Shown: positions 35,820-46,269 of the stretch, piece by piece
Position numbering within the stretch: position 1 is the first letter of the stretch
How the letters are laid out: every line of letters begins with the position of its first letter
Source of the DNA: Tropicibacter sp. Alg240-R139
Lineage (GTDB): Bacteria > Pseudomonadota > Alphaproteobacteria > Rhodobacterales > Rhodobacteraceae
Assembly: GCF_900537075.1 (NCBI RefSeq)
Contig: NZ_UNRA01000003.1
Span: 473,082-537,081, forward strand
Length of the DNA stretch: 64,000 nt
Direction of reading: 5' to 3'
The notes under the pieces: model-generated
Told to the model about the DNA's origin: nothing
Database searches by the model: none
What the model saw: the letters and a program-made list of their open reading frames with translations, nothing else
Program-made: the position numbers and the translations under genes

Positions 35820-36635
35820 ATGGATTGGAAAGCTATTGCTGAACCCTGGTTGCGGGTCGAGGCGGAAACCGATGCGGCCCATACTCCGGTGTTAGAGGGG
35901 ATTATGGCGCGGGCCGGATTGCGATCTGGTCAGTCGGTCCTGGACATTGGTCCTGGTGCGGGGATCTCTCTGTTGCGTGCCGCCGGGGCGGTTGGATCGG
36001 CAGGTCGCGTTACTGGAATCGAAATCGCTCCGCCCTTTGCTGAGCGCGCTATCGCCCGTACGCCCGACAATGTGGACGTTCTGATCGGCGATGCGGCGAG
36101 CTATCCGTTTGTCGGCGAGGGGTTCGACGCGGCAATTTCGCTCTTTGGTGTGATGTTCTTCGCTGACCCGGATCAGGCTTTTGCGCATATCCGCACAGCA
36201 CTGAAACCGGGCGCTGTTTTGACATTCGCCTGCTGGGGGTCGCCCAAGGCAAACCCTTGGTTCAGCATGCCGGGGCGCATTGCGGGTGAGGTTTTTGGGC
36301 CCGGACCGGGCTTTGATCCGGATGCGCCGGGGCCGATGTCGTTGAGTGACCCGGACAAAATCAATCGGGTGCTGTCGGGCGCCGGATGGTCGGTCGAGAT
36401 CGACACACAGGATTTGCACCTGACCCCGCGCGGAGGGCCTGCTGATGTGGGCAAGATGCACACTACAGTGGGGGCCGCCGGTATGCGCATGGGCGCCGCA
36501 AAAGCAGAAGGCACATTGACCGATGCTCACCGTGCGGCTGTTCGGTCCAAACTGATTGCCGGGTTTTCAGACATGGTCGAGGGCGATGAGGTCCGTGTGC
36601 CCGCCCAAATCCATTTCGTGCGCGCCACCGCCTAA
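35820..36635 (+). CDS. class I SAM-dependent methyltransferase
   Basis: A 271-residue methyltransferase of the UbiE/Methyltransf_11 type. The SAM motif I is VLDIGPGAGISLL, the acidic residue after strand 2 is in GIEIAPPF, and FDAAISLFGVMFFADP is the post-II region. The substrate cannot be named. Start 35820 has GGAGG six bases upstream; the longer frame from 35655 overlaps the metallopeptidase gene. It converges on the AllA-like gene. Confidence 0.88.
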   Translation: MDWKAIAEPWLRVEAETDAAHTPVLEGIMARAGLRSGQSVLDIGPGAGISLLRAAGAVGSAGRVTGIEIAPPFAERAIARTPDNVDVLIGDAASYPFVGEGFDAAISLFGVMFFADPDQAFAHIRTALKPGAVLTFACWGSPKANPWFSMPGRIAGEVFGPGPGFDPDAPGPMSLSDPDKINRVLSGAGWSVEIDTQDLHLTPRGGPADVGKMHTTVGAAGMRMGAAKAEGTLTDAHRAAVRSKLIAGFSDMVEGDEVRVPAQIHFVRATA

Positions 36636-36658
36636 CTGCGCGCACGATCTGTTCTTGA

Positions 36659-37323
36659 TCAGAGGTCTTTCACCTTGTCCACGCGTAGCGCGCAGGACAG
36701 GTAAACGCCGAACTCTTTGCCGATGTCGGCACTGACGCGGGCGTGCACCTTGCCCTGACGATCCAGGAACCGCTGGCTGTCTTCGACCGGGAAAATCCCC
36801 TCGTGCCAGATGCCCGGATGGATATAGAGCCCGCGCGACCCATCACACCAGAACGCCACCACCTTGTCCGGTGTTAGGTTGTCACCTGGCAGAGCGGCTG
36901 GAACGATGAACGGTTTGTTGTCCAACGGCCAAAACATCTGCCCCCCGTCGGGGTGATAGTTCATGTGCCACAGAAGCACCTGATCTCGCGGCGCGGTCTG
37001 CGTTTCGGTCTTGGCCTGTTGCGGATCAGCGGACCAGCCAAGAACATAGTGGCCTTTGACTGCTTCGTTCTCGCCATAAAGCACATCGCCCTGCCAGTCG
37101 CATTTGAACGTGCCTTCGACCCAACCAGCCTCATCCCCGGTGCCCTCATCTATTGGTCGCCAACCTTGCTGGGGCCAGCGCACGATTTCGATCTCAAAGG
37201 TATCCGGGTCGTCGACCAGACACCCGTAGCCCGCAACAGATGCGTCAGTGGCCCGGATCAATGGCACCTCGTGCCAGGGCAGCGAAGGTTTCGAGCTGGC
37301 CTCGAAGATGTACTCGGGTGCGC

Positions 37324-37327
<4 letters not shown>
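36659..37327 (-). CDS. ureidoglycolate lyase (AllA)-like protein in the phosphonate cluster
   Basis: A 222-residue cupin-fold protein resembling ureidoglycolate lyase (DQVLLWHMNYHPDGGQMFWPLDNKPFIV and LYIHPGIWHEG). AllA normally acts in purine/allantoin degradation, yet no other allantoin genes are near. Instead, its start overlaps the stop of the tmpB-like gene (ATGA, 37324-37327), making it the third gene of that operon. It may have been recruited to a step after the phosphonate is cleaved, or the annotation by similarity may mislead. I cannot decide from sequence. Confidence 0.78.
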
Positions 37328-39128
<1,801 letters not shown>

Positions 39129-39146
39129 TCAGGGTTGGAAATTCTT

Positions 39147-40016
39147 ATGGATGAGAAAAAAGTCGGATTGCCCCCGCTTGACTGGCTGCGCGTGTTCGAA
39201 GCCGCCGGGCGATTGGGTGGGTTTTCTGTCGCTGCGCGTGAGTTTGGGATTTCACAAGCTGCCGTGAGCCAGCGGATGGGCAACCTAGAGGCTTGGTTGG
39301 GTCGGAGCCTTTTTGTCCGCGAGGCGCGCGGCGTGTCGTTGACCACCGATGGTGAAAGCTATCTGCCGTTGGTGCAGGACAGTCTGACCGCGCTGGAACG
39401 CAACACCGAGGATCTGTTTGGAACAGCGCCAAAAGAGCTGCGGCTGGCGGCGCTGAGCTCTCATATCGACACGCTGATCTTGCCGCGCATCGGTGGGTTT
39501 TGGGCGCTATATCCAAATGTACGTCTGGTCACGGACTCTATCGCCAAACGATCCGAGTTTGACGAAGAACGCACTTGGCTGCAGCTGCGGTACGGGCGAG
39601 GGGCTTGGCCGGGACGCAAGGCGCGTCTGATTGAGCAAGAGGTTCTGGTGCCGATGATGGCTCCGGGAACGGAGCAGTTGGATCTGCCTCGGATTGAAGT
39701 GCGCGGAGAGCGCCCCGGGTGGCAGGATTGGAGCCGTGAGACAGGCGGCACGGTGCCCGGCGGCGCGGGTCTAAGTGTTGATTCCATGGTGCACGGTCTA
39801 CGCGCCGCCCGCGAAGGTCTGGGCGTGGTCCTGGGCTCTTTGCCCCTGGCGCAGCCGGATTTGACTGCCGAAACACTGGTTCTGTCATCGGGTGAGAAAC
39901 TTAAGACACGAGATGGGTATTGGCTGACTTGGCCCGAGGATCGGCTTTATTCCAAGTCACTGCGTCGGCTGGTCTTCGCTCTTTTGGATGATCTGACGGC
40001 GGAAAATCTGAAATAA
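39147..40016 (+). CDS. LysR family regulator divergent from the tmpA-like operon
   Basis: A 289-residue LysR-type regulator of the GcvA-like subgroup. The winged helix-turn-helix is at about residues 8-65 (LDWLRVFEAAGRLGGFSVAA, ISQAAVSQRMGNLE), followed by a substrate-binding domain. It is transcribed away from the tmpA-like gene across about 100 bases, the classic arrangement for a regulator of that operon with the phosphonate or an intermediate as likely co-inducer. ATG 39147 is preferred to the TTG at 39135 because its spacing from GGAA is better. Confidence 0.87.
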   Translation: MDEKKVGLPPLDWLRVFEAAGRLGGFSVAAREFGISQAAVSQRMGNLEAWLGRSLFVREARGVSLTTDGESYLPLVQDSLTALERNTEDLFGTAPKELRLAALSSHIDTLILPRIGGFWALYPNVRLVTDSIAKRSEFDEERTWLQLRYGRGAWPGRKARLIEQEVLVPMMAPGTEQLDLPRIEVRGERPGWQDWSRETGGTVPGGAGLSVDSMVHGLRAAREGLGVVLGSLPLAQPDLTAETLVLSSGEKLKTRDGYWLTWPEDRLYSKSLRRLVFALLDDLTAENLK

Positions 40017-40048
40017 CTACCATATTTTGTAGGCGATCGTGGGGTTTC

Positions 40049-40096
40049 TTGCGAATAATTCTCAATAGCATTGACTTACTTGCGAATTGTTCGCAA
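40049..40096 (+). promoter_or_regulatory. paired Fur-family (Mur-type) operators with overlapping promoter
   Basis: TTGCGAA-TTG-TTCGCAA (40080-40096) is a perfect 7-3-7 palindrome. TTGCGAA-TAA-TTCTCAA (40049-40065) is a second copy with one mismatch. Their centres are 31 bp apart, three helical turns. A -35-like TTGACT (40071-40076) lies between them, and the second box would cover the -10 region. This fits repression of the metal transporter by a Fur-family protein, most likely the manganese regulator Mur in this group. Confidence 0.8.
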
Positions 40097-40128
40097 TTTA
40101 TGTTGGACGTACAAACCAGAGGTTCGAC

Positions 40129-41082
40129 ATGATTCTGCGACGCACATTGCTGATTGCCGGCATACTGCTGGCCCTGCCGATTACGGCCTGGGCCCAGGAC
40201 CCGCTCAAGGTAGTGGCCACAACTGGCATGATCGCAGACGCCGCGCGCCAAGTCGGCGGCGATCAGGTCGAAGTCAAAGGGCTGATGGGGCCCGGTGTCG
40301 ACCCGCATGCCTATCGCCAAACCCGCACTGACATCGTGGCGATGACCCGCGCCGACCTCATCCTGTGGCACGGTCTGTACCTTGAGGCGCAGATGGAAGG
40401 TTTCTTTCATGACCTCGAACGCAAGCGCACTGTGGTGGCTGTGGCCGAGGGCCTGGATAAATCCAAACTCCGCGCTCATGACGATTACGCCGACAAATTC
40501 GACCCGCACGTCTGGATGACCCCAGATCTGTGGCGCGATGTGGTGGTCGAAGTACAAAAAGCCCTGATTGACGTGCGCCCCGAGGCGGCGGATGTCTTTG
40601 CGGCCAACGCTGAAAAGCACTTGGCGGATCTGGACCGTCTGTCTACTTATGCCGCCGATACTCTGGTGCAGGTGCCGGAAAACAATCGCGTCCTTCTGAC
40701 TGCCCATGATGCCTTTGGCTATTTCGGAGGCAGCTACGGGTATGAGGTGATGGGCATTCAAGGTATCTCGACTCAGTCCGAGGCCGGATTGAACCGCATT
40801 GGCGAGCTGGTGGATTTGCTGGTAGAGCGCCAGATCACGGCCGTATTCGTCGAAAGCTCGGTCTCGGACCGGTCCATTCGCGCTCTGATCGAAGGGGCGG
40901 CTGCGAAGGGGCACAAGGTGCACGTCGGTGGTGAGCTGTTTAGTGATGCCATGGGCGAGGACGGCACCTATGAGGGCACCTATATCGGGATGCTGGACCA
41001 CAACATCACCGTGATCGCCGGAGCATTGGGTGCAGCCGTGCCTGCGCGCGGCATGGACGGCAAACTATCGGCGGGGTTCTGA
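40129..41082 (+). CDS. metal ABC transporter, periplasmic binding protein (Mn/Zn/Fe type)
   Basis: A 317-residue cluster A-I solute-binding protein with a signal peptide (ILRRTLLIAGILLALPITAWA). The core shows VVATTGMIADAARQVGG, metal-ligand histidines in GVDPHAYRQT and DPHVWMTP, the conserved ESSVSDRS loop, and the C-terminal aspartate in YIGMLDHN. There is no His-rich loop, which favours manganese/iron (SitA/MntA-like) over zinc (ZnuA). Start 40129 has AGAGG upstream. It is the first gene of a four-gene operon behind two Mur-type boxes. Confidence 0.92.
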   Translation: MILRRTLLIAGILLALPITAWAQDPLKVVATTGMIADAARQVGGDQVEVKGLMGPGVDPHAYRQTRTDIVAMTRADLILWHGLYLEAQMEGFFHDLERKRTVVAVAEGLDKSKLRAHDDYADKFDPHVWMTPDLWRDVVVEVQKALIDVRPEAADVFAANAEKHLADLDRLSTYAADTLVQVPENNRVLLTAHDAFGYFGGSYGYEVMGIQGISTQSEAGLNRIGELVDLLVERQITAVFVESSVSDRSIRALIEGAAAKGHKVHVGGELFSDAMGEDGTYEGTYIGMLDHNITVIAGALGAAVPARGMDGKLSAGF

Positions 41083-41889
41083 ATGATGCTGGAACTGGCA
41101 AGCAACAACGGTATTGCAAACACTAACGAGACCCTGACAGAAAGCCCGTTGGCGATCCGGGGTCTGACAGTCTCTTACGGTCAAAAGCCTGCGGTATTCT
41201 CTGTCGATATGACAGTGCAGGCCGGCGCGATGACGGCGATCATTGGACCCAATGGAGCCGGTAAGTCGACCATGCTCAAGGCCGCGCTTGGTATTGTCAA
41301 ACCGCTGTCGGGGCAGGTTACTGCCTTTGGCAAGTCACTGGACGACCAGCGCGCCCGCATTGCCTATGTTCCACAACGTGCCAGCGTGGATTGGGATTTC
41401 CCAACCCGCGTGATTGATGTCGTTTTGATGGGGCTCTACCGAGAGCTTGGTCTACTGGGTCGACTTCGCGCACGGCACAAGGCTAAAGCGATGGATTGTC
41501 TGAACCGCGTAGGCATGCGCGATTTTGCCGACCGCCAGATCGGGCAGCTTTCAGGCGGCCAACAACAGCGCGTGTTTCTCGCCAGGTCGCTGGCACAGGA
41601 TGCGGACCTGTATCTGCTGGACGAACCCTTTGCTGGCGTCGATGCGGCGACCGAAAAGGCGATCATCGCAGTGCTAAAATCGCTCAAGGACGCGGGCAAG
41701 ACGGTGGTTGTGGTGCATCACGACCTGGCAACGGTTACCGATTATTTCGACCACGTGTTCTTGATCAACACGCGCAAGGTGGCCGAGGGATCGGTGGGTG
41801 AAGCCTTTACCGCCGAAACGTTGCAGGCCGCTTATGGTGGCCGCCTTGCAACCGCGCAGATCGACCAGTTGTCGCGTGTGGTCGGCTAA
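41083..41889 (+). CDS. metal ABC transporter ATP-binding protein
   Basis: A 268-residue ABC ATPase. Walker A is GPNGAGKST, the signature is LSGGQQQR, and Walker B is LYLLDEPFAGVD, with the switch histidine in VVHHD. YVPQRASVDWDFPTRV is characteristic of Mn/Zn/Fe importers. The ATG follows the binding-protein stop directly, so the genes are coupled. A second ATG at 41086 is equally possible. Confidence 0.94.
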   Translation: MMLELASNNGIANTNETLTESPLAIRGLTVSYGQKPAVFSVDMTVQAGAMTAIIGPNGAGKSTMLKAALGIVKPLSGQVTAFGKSLDDQRARIAYVPQRASVDWDFPTRVIDVVLMGLYRELGLLGRLRARHKAKAMDCLNRVGMRDFADRQIGQLSGGQQQRVFLARSLAQDADLYLLDEPFAGVDAATEKAIIAVLKSLKDAGKTVVVVHHDLATVTDYFDHVFLINTRKVAEGSVGEAFTAETLQAAYGGRLATAQIDQLSRVVG

Positions 41890-41908
41890 ACAGACGGACA
41901 CTCGCGTC

Positions 41909-43114
41909 ATGCTCATCGATGCTTTGCTGTTGCAACTTGGCTATAATGCCACCTTGGTTGCCATTGGCGCTGCCCTGTTGGGTGTGTCCGCCGGGGTGAC
42001 TGGCACCTTCCTGTTTTTGCGCAAACGTGCTTTGGTGAGCGATGCCATCAGCCACGCGACACTGCCCGGCGTTTGTATTGCTTTCATGATTATGGTCGCT
42101 TTGGGCGGGGATGGCCGCAACTTGATTGGCTTGCTGTTGGGATCGGCCTTGTCGGCTTGGATCGGGCTTTTGTGCCTCAACTGGCTGACCCGTAACACAC
42201 GTCTGGCCGAGGATGCGGCCATTGGATCTGTCCTTTCGGTGTTCTTCGGCTTTGGCGTCGTTCTGCTGACGGTGATCCAGACCATGGGTGTCGGGCGGCA
42301 AGCGGGGTTAGAGGGATTCTTACTAGGGTCGACCGCAGGCATGCTTTGGGCTGATGCGATGATCATTGCGGTTGGTGGTGGTGCGACGCTGCTGTTGATC
42401 CTTTTACTGCGCCGACCAATGACGCTTGTGTCTTTTGACCCCGAACACGCTGCAGCCCGTGGCCTGCCCGTGGCGCGGATCGACTTGGCGATGATGGGGC
42501 TGGTGATGGCCGTGACGGTCGTGGGCCTAAAGATCGTAGGCTTGATCCTGATTGTGGCGTTGCTGATCATTCCACCAGTAACGGCGCGGTTTTGGACTGA
42601 ACGTTCGGACCGTGTGGTACTTCTTAGTGGTCTGGCTGGCGGGATTTCTGGCTATGTTGGGGCCGCAATGTCGGCTTCTGCACCGAATCTGCCCACCGGC
42701 CCGATCATTGTTTTGGTCAGCTTCACCCTGTTTGCGCTGTCGATGCTTCTGGCGCCCAATCGCGGGGCGCTGGCTGCGATCCTCGGGCATCTGAAGTTTC
42801 AGCGCCGTGTTCACCTGCGGCAAGGTCTGCTGGCTCTGGCCCAGGGCCAACCGATCTATGAACGCTTGACGCTGCGCCTGTTGTCTCGCGCCGGATTAGC
42901 CCGCGCCGATGGGGTCGCGACCGAGTTTGGTCGTGCTCGTGCCGCTAAAGCTTTGCGTGACGAAAAGCGGTGGGAGGTGGTGCGCACCGATCAGGCGCAT
43001 GAGGCGGCGGCGGCGCTTTATGATGGTCTCCGTGATATCGAAACGGTTCTGACCAAGGACCAGATCGCCGACATCGACCACCGCATCGGTGGCCCGCAGG
43101 AGATTCCGGCATGA
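41909..43114 (+). CDS. metal ABC transporter permease with C-terminal cytoplasmic extension
   Basis: A 401-residue ABC-3 family permease. About nine transmembrane segments occupy residues 1-285 (GTFLFLRKRALVSDAISHATLPGV is the family motif). An extra 115-residue soluble C-terminus (RRVHLRQGLLALAQGQPIYERLTLRLLSRAGLA split over residues 300-335) looks like a winged-helix segment, as seen in long MntC-type permeases. The extension could sense metal or contact the ATPase. It starts 19 bases after the ATPase gene and overlaps the next permease by four bases. Confidence 0.9.
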   Translation: MLIDALLLQLGYNATLVAIGAALLGVSAGVTGTFLFLRKRALVSDAISHATLPGVCIAFMIMVALGGDGRNLIGLLLGSALSAWIGLLCLNWLTRNTRLAEDAAIGSVLSVFFGFGVVLLTVIQTMGVGRQAGLEGFLLGSTAGMLWADAMIIAVGGGATLLLILLLRRPMTLVSFDPEHAAARGLPVARIDLAMMGLVMAVTVVGLKIVGLILIVALLIIPPVTARFWTERSDRVVLLSGLAGGISGYVGAAMSASAPNLPTGPIIVLVSFTLFALSMLLAPNRGALAAILGHLKFQRRVHLRQGLLALAQGQPIYERLTLRLLSRAGLARADGVATEFGRARAAKALRDEKRWEVVRTDQAHEAAAALYDGLRDIETVLTKDQIADIDHRIGGPQEIPA

Positions 43115-44040
43115 GCGGAGAAGAGTTTGTTCCCCTGTCTCTGACACCTTTGTTGATCGGGATTTTTGCCGCTGTGGCCTGTGCTTTGCCCGGCAATTTC
43201 TTGGTATTGCGCAAACAGGCACTGATCGGGGATGCCATCAGCCATGTGGTTTTGCCGGGCATCGTCGTTGCCTTTCTGCTGACCGGCGTGATTTCGGCCT
43301 GGCCAATGATGCTGGGGGCGGCAGCGGCCGCAATCGTTGCGGTGGTAATGATCGAAGCCATTCGCCGGCTGGGTCGGATAGAGCCGGGTGCGGCTATGGG
43401 TGTGGTATTCACCACGATGTTTGCAGGGGGTGTTCTACTGTTGGAGCAAACCGACACTTCGACCGTTCATCTGGACGTCGAACACGCTCTGTACGGCAAT
43501 CTGGAAAGCCTGATCTGGCTGGACGCGGTTGGTTGGTCTTCGCTGCTGGATGTGCAGGCCCTGGCCGGCTTGCCGGTCGAGTTGGGTCGGATCGCCGCGA
43601 CTTTGGCGGGCGCGATCGCCTTTATCTGGTTGTTTTGGCGGCCGCTCAAGATCTCGACCTTTGACGAAGGGTTTGCGTGCACGATGGGCATCCGCACCAA
43701 TGCGTTGGGTCTGGCACTGGTTGTGGTTGCGGCCATTGCCGCGGTTGCGTCCTTTGATGCCGTTGGGTCGATCATCGTGATCGCCATGTTCATCTGCCCT
43801 CCCGCTGCTGCGCGTATGATGACAAACCAGCTTGAACGCCAAATCGCCTGGAGCGTTGGATTCGCCGCTATTTCGGCCACCCTTGGTTATGTTCTGGCTG
43901 GTTATGGCCCGCTGTGGTTAGGCGCGGCCGATGCGGTGAGCGCTGCGGGCATGATCGCTACGGTTTCAGGCATCATTCTGGCGTTGGCAGCGATGTTCGG
44001 TCCCTGTCGCAAACGAGCAGGCGCCCCCGCGCAGGCCTGA
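43111..44040 (+). CDS. metal ABC transporter permease, second subunit
   Basis: A 309-residue ABC-3 family permease of normal length with nine or so transmembrane segments. It carries FLVLRKQALIGDAISHVVLPG, parallel to its neighbour, and GSIIVIAMFICPPAAARM. Two different permeases per operon are usual for SitCD/MntCD systems. ATG overlaps the preceding stop (ATGA). It ends the operon; the 287 bases before mutL hold no gene or clear terminator that I can see. Confidence 0.93.
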   Translation: MSGEEFVPLSLTPLLIGIFAAVACALPGNFLVLRKQALIGDAISHVVLPGIVVAFLLTGVISAWPMMLGAAAAAIVAVVMIEAIRRLGRIEPGAAMGVVFTTMFAGGVLLLEQTDTSTVHLDVEHALYGNLESLIWLDAVGWSSLLDVQALAGLPVELGRIAATLAGAIAFIWLFWRPLKISTFDEGFACTMGIRTNALGLALVVVAAIAAVASFDAVGSIIVIAMFICPPAAARMMTNQLERQIAWSVGFAAISATLGYVLAGYGPLWLGAADAVSAAGMIATVSGIILALAAMFGPCRKRAGAPAQA

Positions 44041-44327
44041 ACGTTGCGAGACCGGGCCAAGCCATTGCCCAAACACGCCATTTGTAAACTCTATGTGACA
44101 AAGGGCTTAACATTTGTGCTCAGCCACCCCAGTTTCAGGTCATGGCAAGGGCAATTTTCAGCCCCGAAATGACCACCACTCACTTAAGGCCCGGTGCCGC
44201 CCACATAAGTCTCGCTGAACACATCAAATGTCGCGATACCGGGGGCGCCGGGTCTTTCGCGCATAGACCCCCCTGGGCACAGCAAACGGGTGGCAGAATC
44301 GCGTCCGGCCATGCTAGGTCTAGCGGT

Positions 44328-46208
44328 ATGGCAATCCTTGACCCCAATATCAGCGGTTTTCGACCGGTTATCCGGCAACTAGACGACGCAGCAATCAATC
44401 GGATTGCAGCGGGTGAAGTGGTCGAGCGTCCCGCCTCGGCGGTGAAAGAACTGGTCGAAAATGCTATCGACGCTGGTGCGACACGGATCACTGTGGACAT
44501 CGCGGATGGGGGCAAGACCCTGATCCGGGTGACAGATGACGGGTGTGGCATTTCACCAGAGCAATTGCCGTTGGCCTTGTCCCGCCATGCGACGTCGAAA
44601 ATCGACGGCTCGGACCTTTTGGAGATCCACACTTTTGGGTTCCGCGGCGAAGCATTGCCATCGCTTGGGGCCGTGGGTCGGCTGACAATCACCAGCCGAG
44701 TACCGGGTGAAGAGGCTGCGACCATTCGTGTTGCGGGTGGGCAGGCTGTACCGGTCAAACCGGCGGCTCTGCGCACGGGTACGGTGGTCGAGCTGCGCGA
44801 TCTTTTCTTTGCCACCCCTGCACGGCTCAAATTTATGCGCACCGATCGAGCCGAGGCACAGGCGATTACCGACACGATCAAGCGTCTGGCGATGGCGGAA
44901 CCTTCGATCGGGCTGACTCTGCGCGATGTTTCAGGTGGCGGCGAAGGCCGTATCGTGTTCCGTGCCGACGGCGAAAGCGGCGATCTGTTTGATGCCCTGC
45001 ACGCCCGGCTGGCCCGCGTCATCGGACGCGAGTTTGCTGAAAACGCCCTGCGGATTGAATCCGAGCGGGACGGCATCCGGCTGTATGGCTACGCAGCTCT
45101 GCCGACCTATTCCCGTGGTGCGGCCGTGTCGCAGTACCTGTTCGTCAACGGACGGCCTGTGCGCGACAAGATGCTGACCGGGGCGCTCCGGGCGGCCTAT
45201 TTCGATTTCCTCAGCCGTGACCGCCATCCGGCGGCGGCCTTGTTTGTGGATTGCGACCCGACCCTGGTTGATGTGAACGTCCATCCTGCTAAATCCGAAG
45301 TGCGCTTTCGCGATCCGGGCATTGCGCGCGGCCTTATCATATCGACCTTGCGCCACGCTTTGGCCGAGGCGGGGCACCGTGCTTCGACCACAGTGGCCAA
45401 CGCCACTTTGGGCGCGATGCGGCCCGAGCCTGCACCACAACCCGGCCCGGCTCGCATATATCAGATGGATCGCCCGTCGATGGGGGCTCGGACTTCAGCC
45501 TATCGGGCCCAGGCACCCCAGCCGATGCCGACGCAGGGTTTCGCCGATTTGTCCCAGAGTTACTCGGGACAGATGATTGACCCGACACCGGCTGTTGAAG
45601 AACAGGCGTCCGAGACACCTGTGGAACAGCTTCCGCTTGGTGCTGCCCGCGGGCAGGTGCATGAAAATTACATCATCGCCCAGACCGCTGATGGTATGGT
45701 GATTGTCGATCAGCACGCGGCGCACGAGCGACTGGTTTACGAGAAACTCAAAACCCAGATGTCGGAAAGCGGCGTGGCCGCGCAAGCGCTATTGATCCCC
45801 GAGATTGTAGAACTGTCCGATGGAGACTGTGCTCGACTGTTGAAAGTGGCAGACCATCTGAGCAAATTCGGTCTGAGCATCGAAGCATTTGGCGGCAGCG
45901 CCGTGGCTGTGCGCGAAACTCCGGCCATTCTGGGTGAGGTGAACGCACGGGCGATGATTATGGATATTTTGGACGAACTGGCCGACCAAGGCGAAAGCCA
46001 GATGGTGCAGGCCCGGATCGAGGCGATCCTGAGCCGCGTGGCCTGCCATGGTTCGATCCGGTCGGGTCGCCGGATGCGCGGCGAAGAGATGAACGCGCTG
46101 CTGCGCGAAATGGAAGCGACGCCCCATTCCGGCCAATGCAACCACGGACGGCCGACGTATGTAGAGCTGAAACTGGCAGACATCGAACGGCTGTTCGGAC
46201 GCAGTTGA
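44328..46208 (+). CDS. mutL: DNA mismatch repair protein MutL with endonuclease motif
   Basis: A 626-residue mismatch-repair ATPase. The N-terminal GHKL site shows ELVENAIDAGA, DDGCGI and TFGFRGEALPS. The C-terminal domain carries the endonuclease metal motif DQHA(X)2E(X)4E (IVDQHAAHERLVYE) as well as ACHGSIR and CNHGRPT, so this is a nicking-type MutL as in most bacteria without MutH. A proline-rich linker (about residues 360-440) joins them. Start 44328 is preferred to 44142, since family similarity begins with ILDPNISGFRPVIRQL. Confidence 0.96.
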   Translation: MAILDPNISGFRPVIRQLDDAAINRIAAGEVVERPASAVKELVENAIDAGATRITVDIADGGKTLIRVTDDGCGISPEQLPLALSRHATSKIDGSDLLEIHTFGFRGEALPSLGAVGRLTITSRVPGEEAATIRVAGGQAVPVKPAALRTGTVVELRDLFFATPARLKFMRTDRAEAQAITDTIKRLAMAEPSIGLTLRDVSGGGEGRIVFRADGESGDLFDALHARLARVIGREFAENALRIESERDGIRLYGYAALPTYSRGAAVSQYLFVNGRPVRDKMLTGALRAAYFDFLSRDRHPAAALFVDCDPTLVDVNVHPAKSEVRFRDPGIARGLIISTLRHALAEAGHRASTTVANATLGAMRPEPAPQPGPARIYQMDRPSMGARTSAYRAQAPQPMPTQGFADLSQSYSGQMIDPTPAVEEQASETPVEQLPLGAARGQVHENYIIAQTADGMVIVDQHAAHERLVYEKLKTQMSESGVAAQALLIPEIVELSDGDCARLLKVADHLSKFGLSIEAFGGSAVAVRETPAILGEVNARAMIMDILDELADQGESQMVQARIEAILSRVACHGSIRSGRRMRGEEMNALLREMEATPHSGQCNHGRPTYVELKLADIERLFGRS

Positions 46209-46269
46209 TTTTCCTGGATCCCCTCGCTAGAGGTTTGGGAAACAAAAAGAGAACAAGTGCGAGGCGCAG

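Noticed and set aside
39901-41001. 366-codon minus-strand frame across the LysR gene end and the metal-binding protein gene
   Set aside because: It would cross the Mur-type operators and be antisense to a signal-peptide-bearing transporter gene.
44041-44327. Possible gene or RNA in the 287-base gap before mutL
   Set aside because: The open frame upstream of the mutL start is unlike MutL. No tRNA fold, terminator or conserved motif was recognised.
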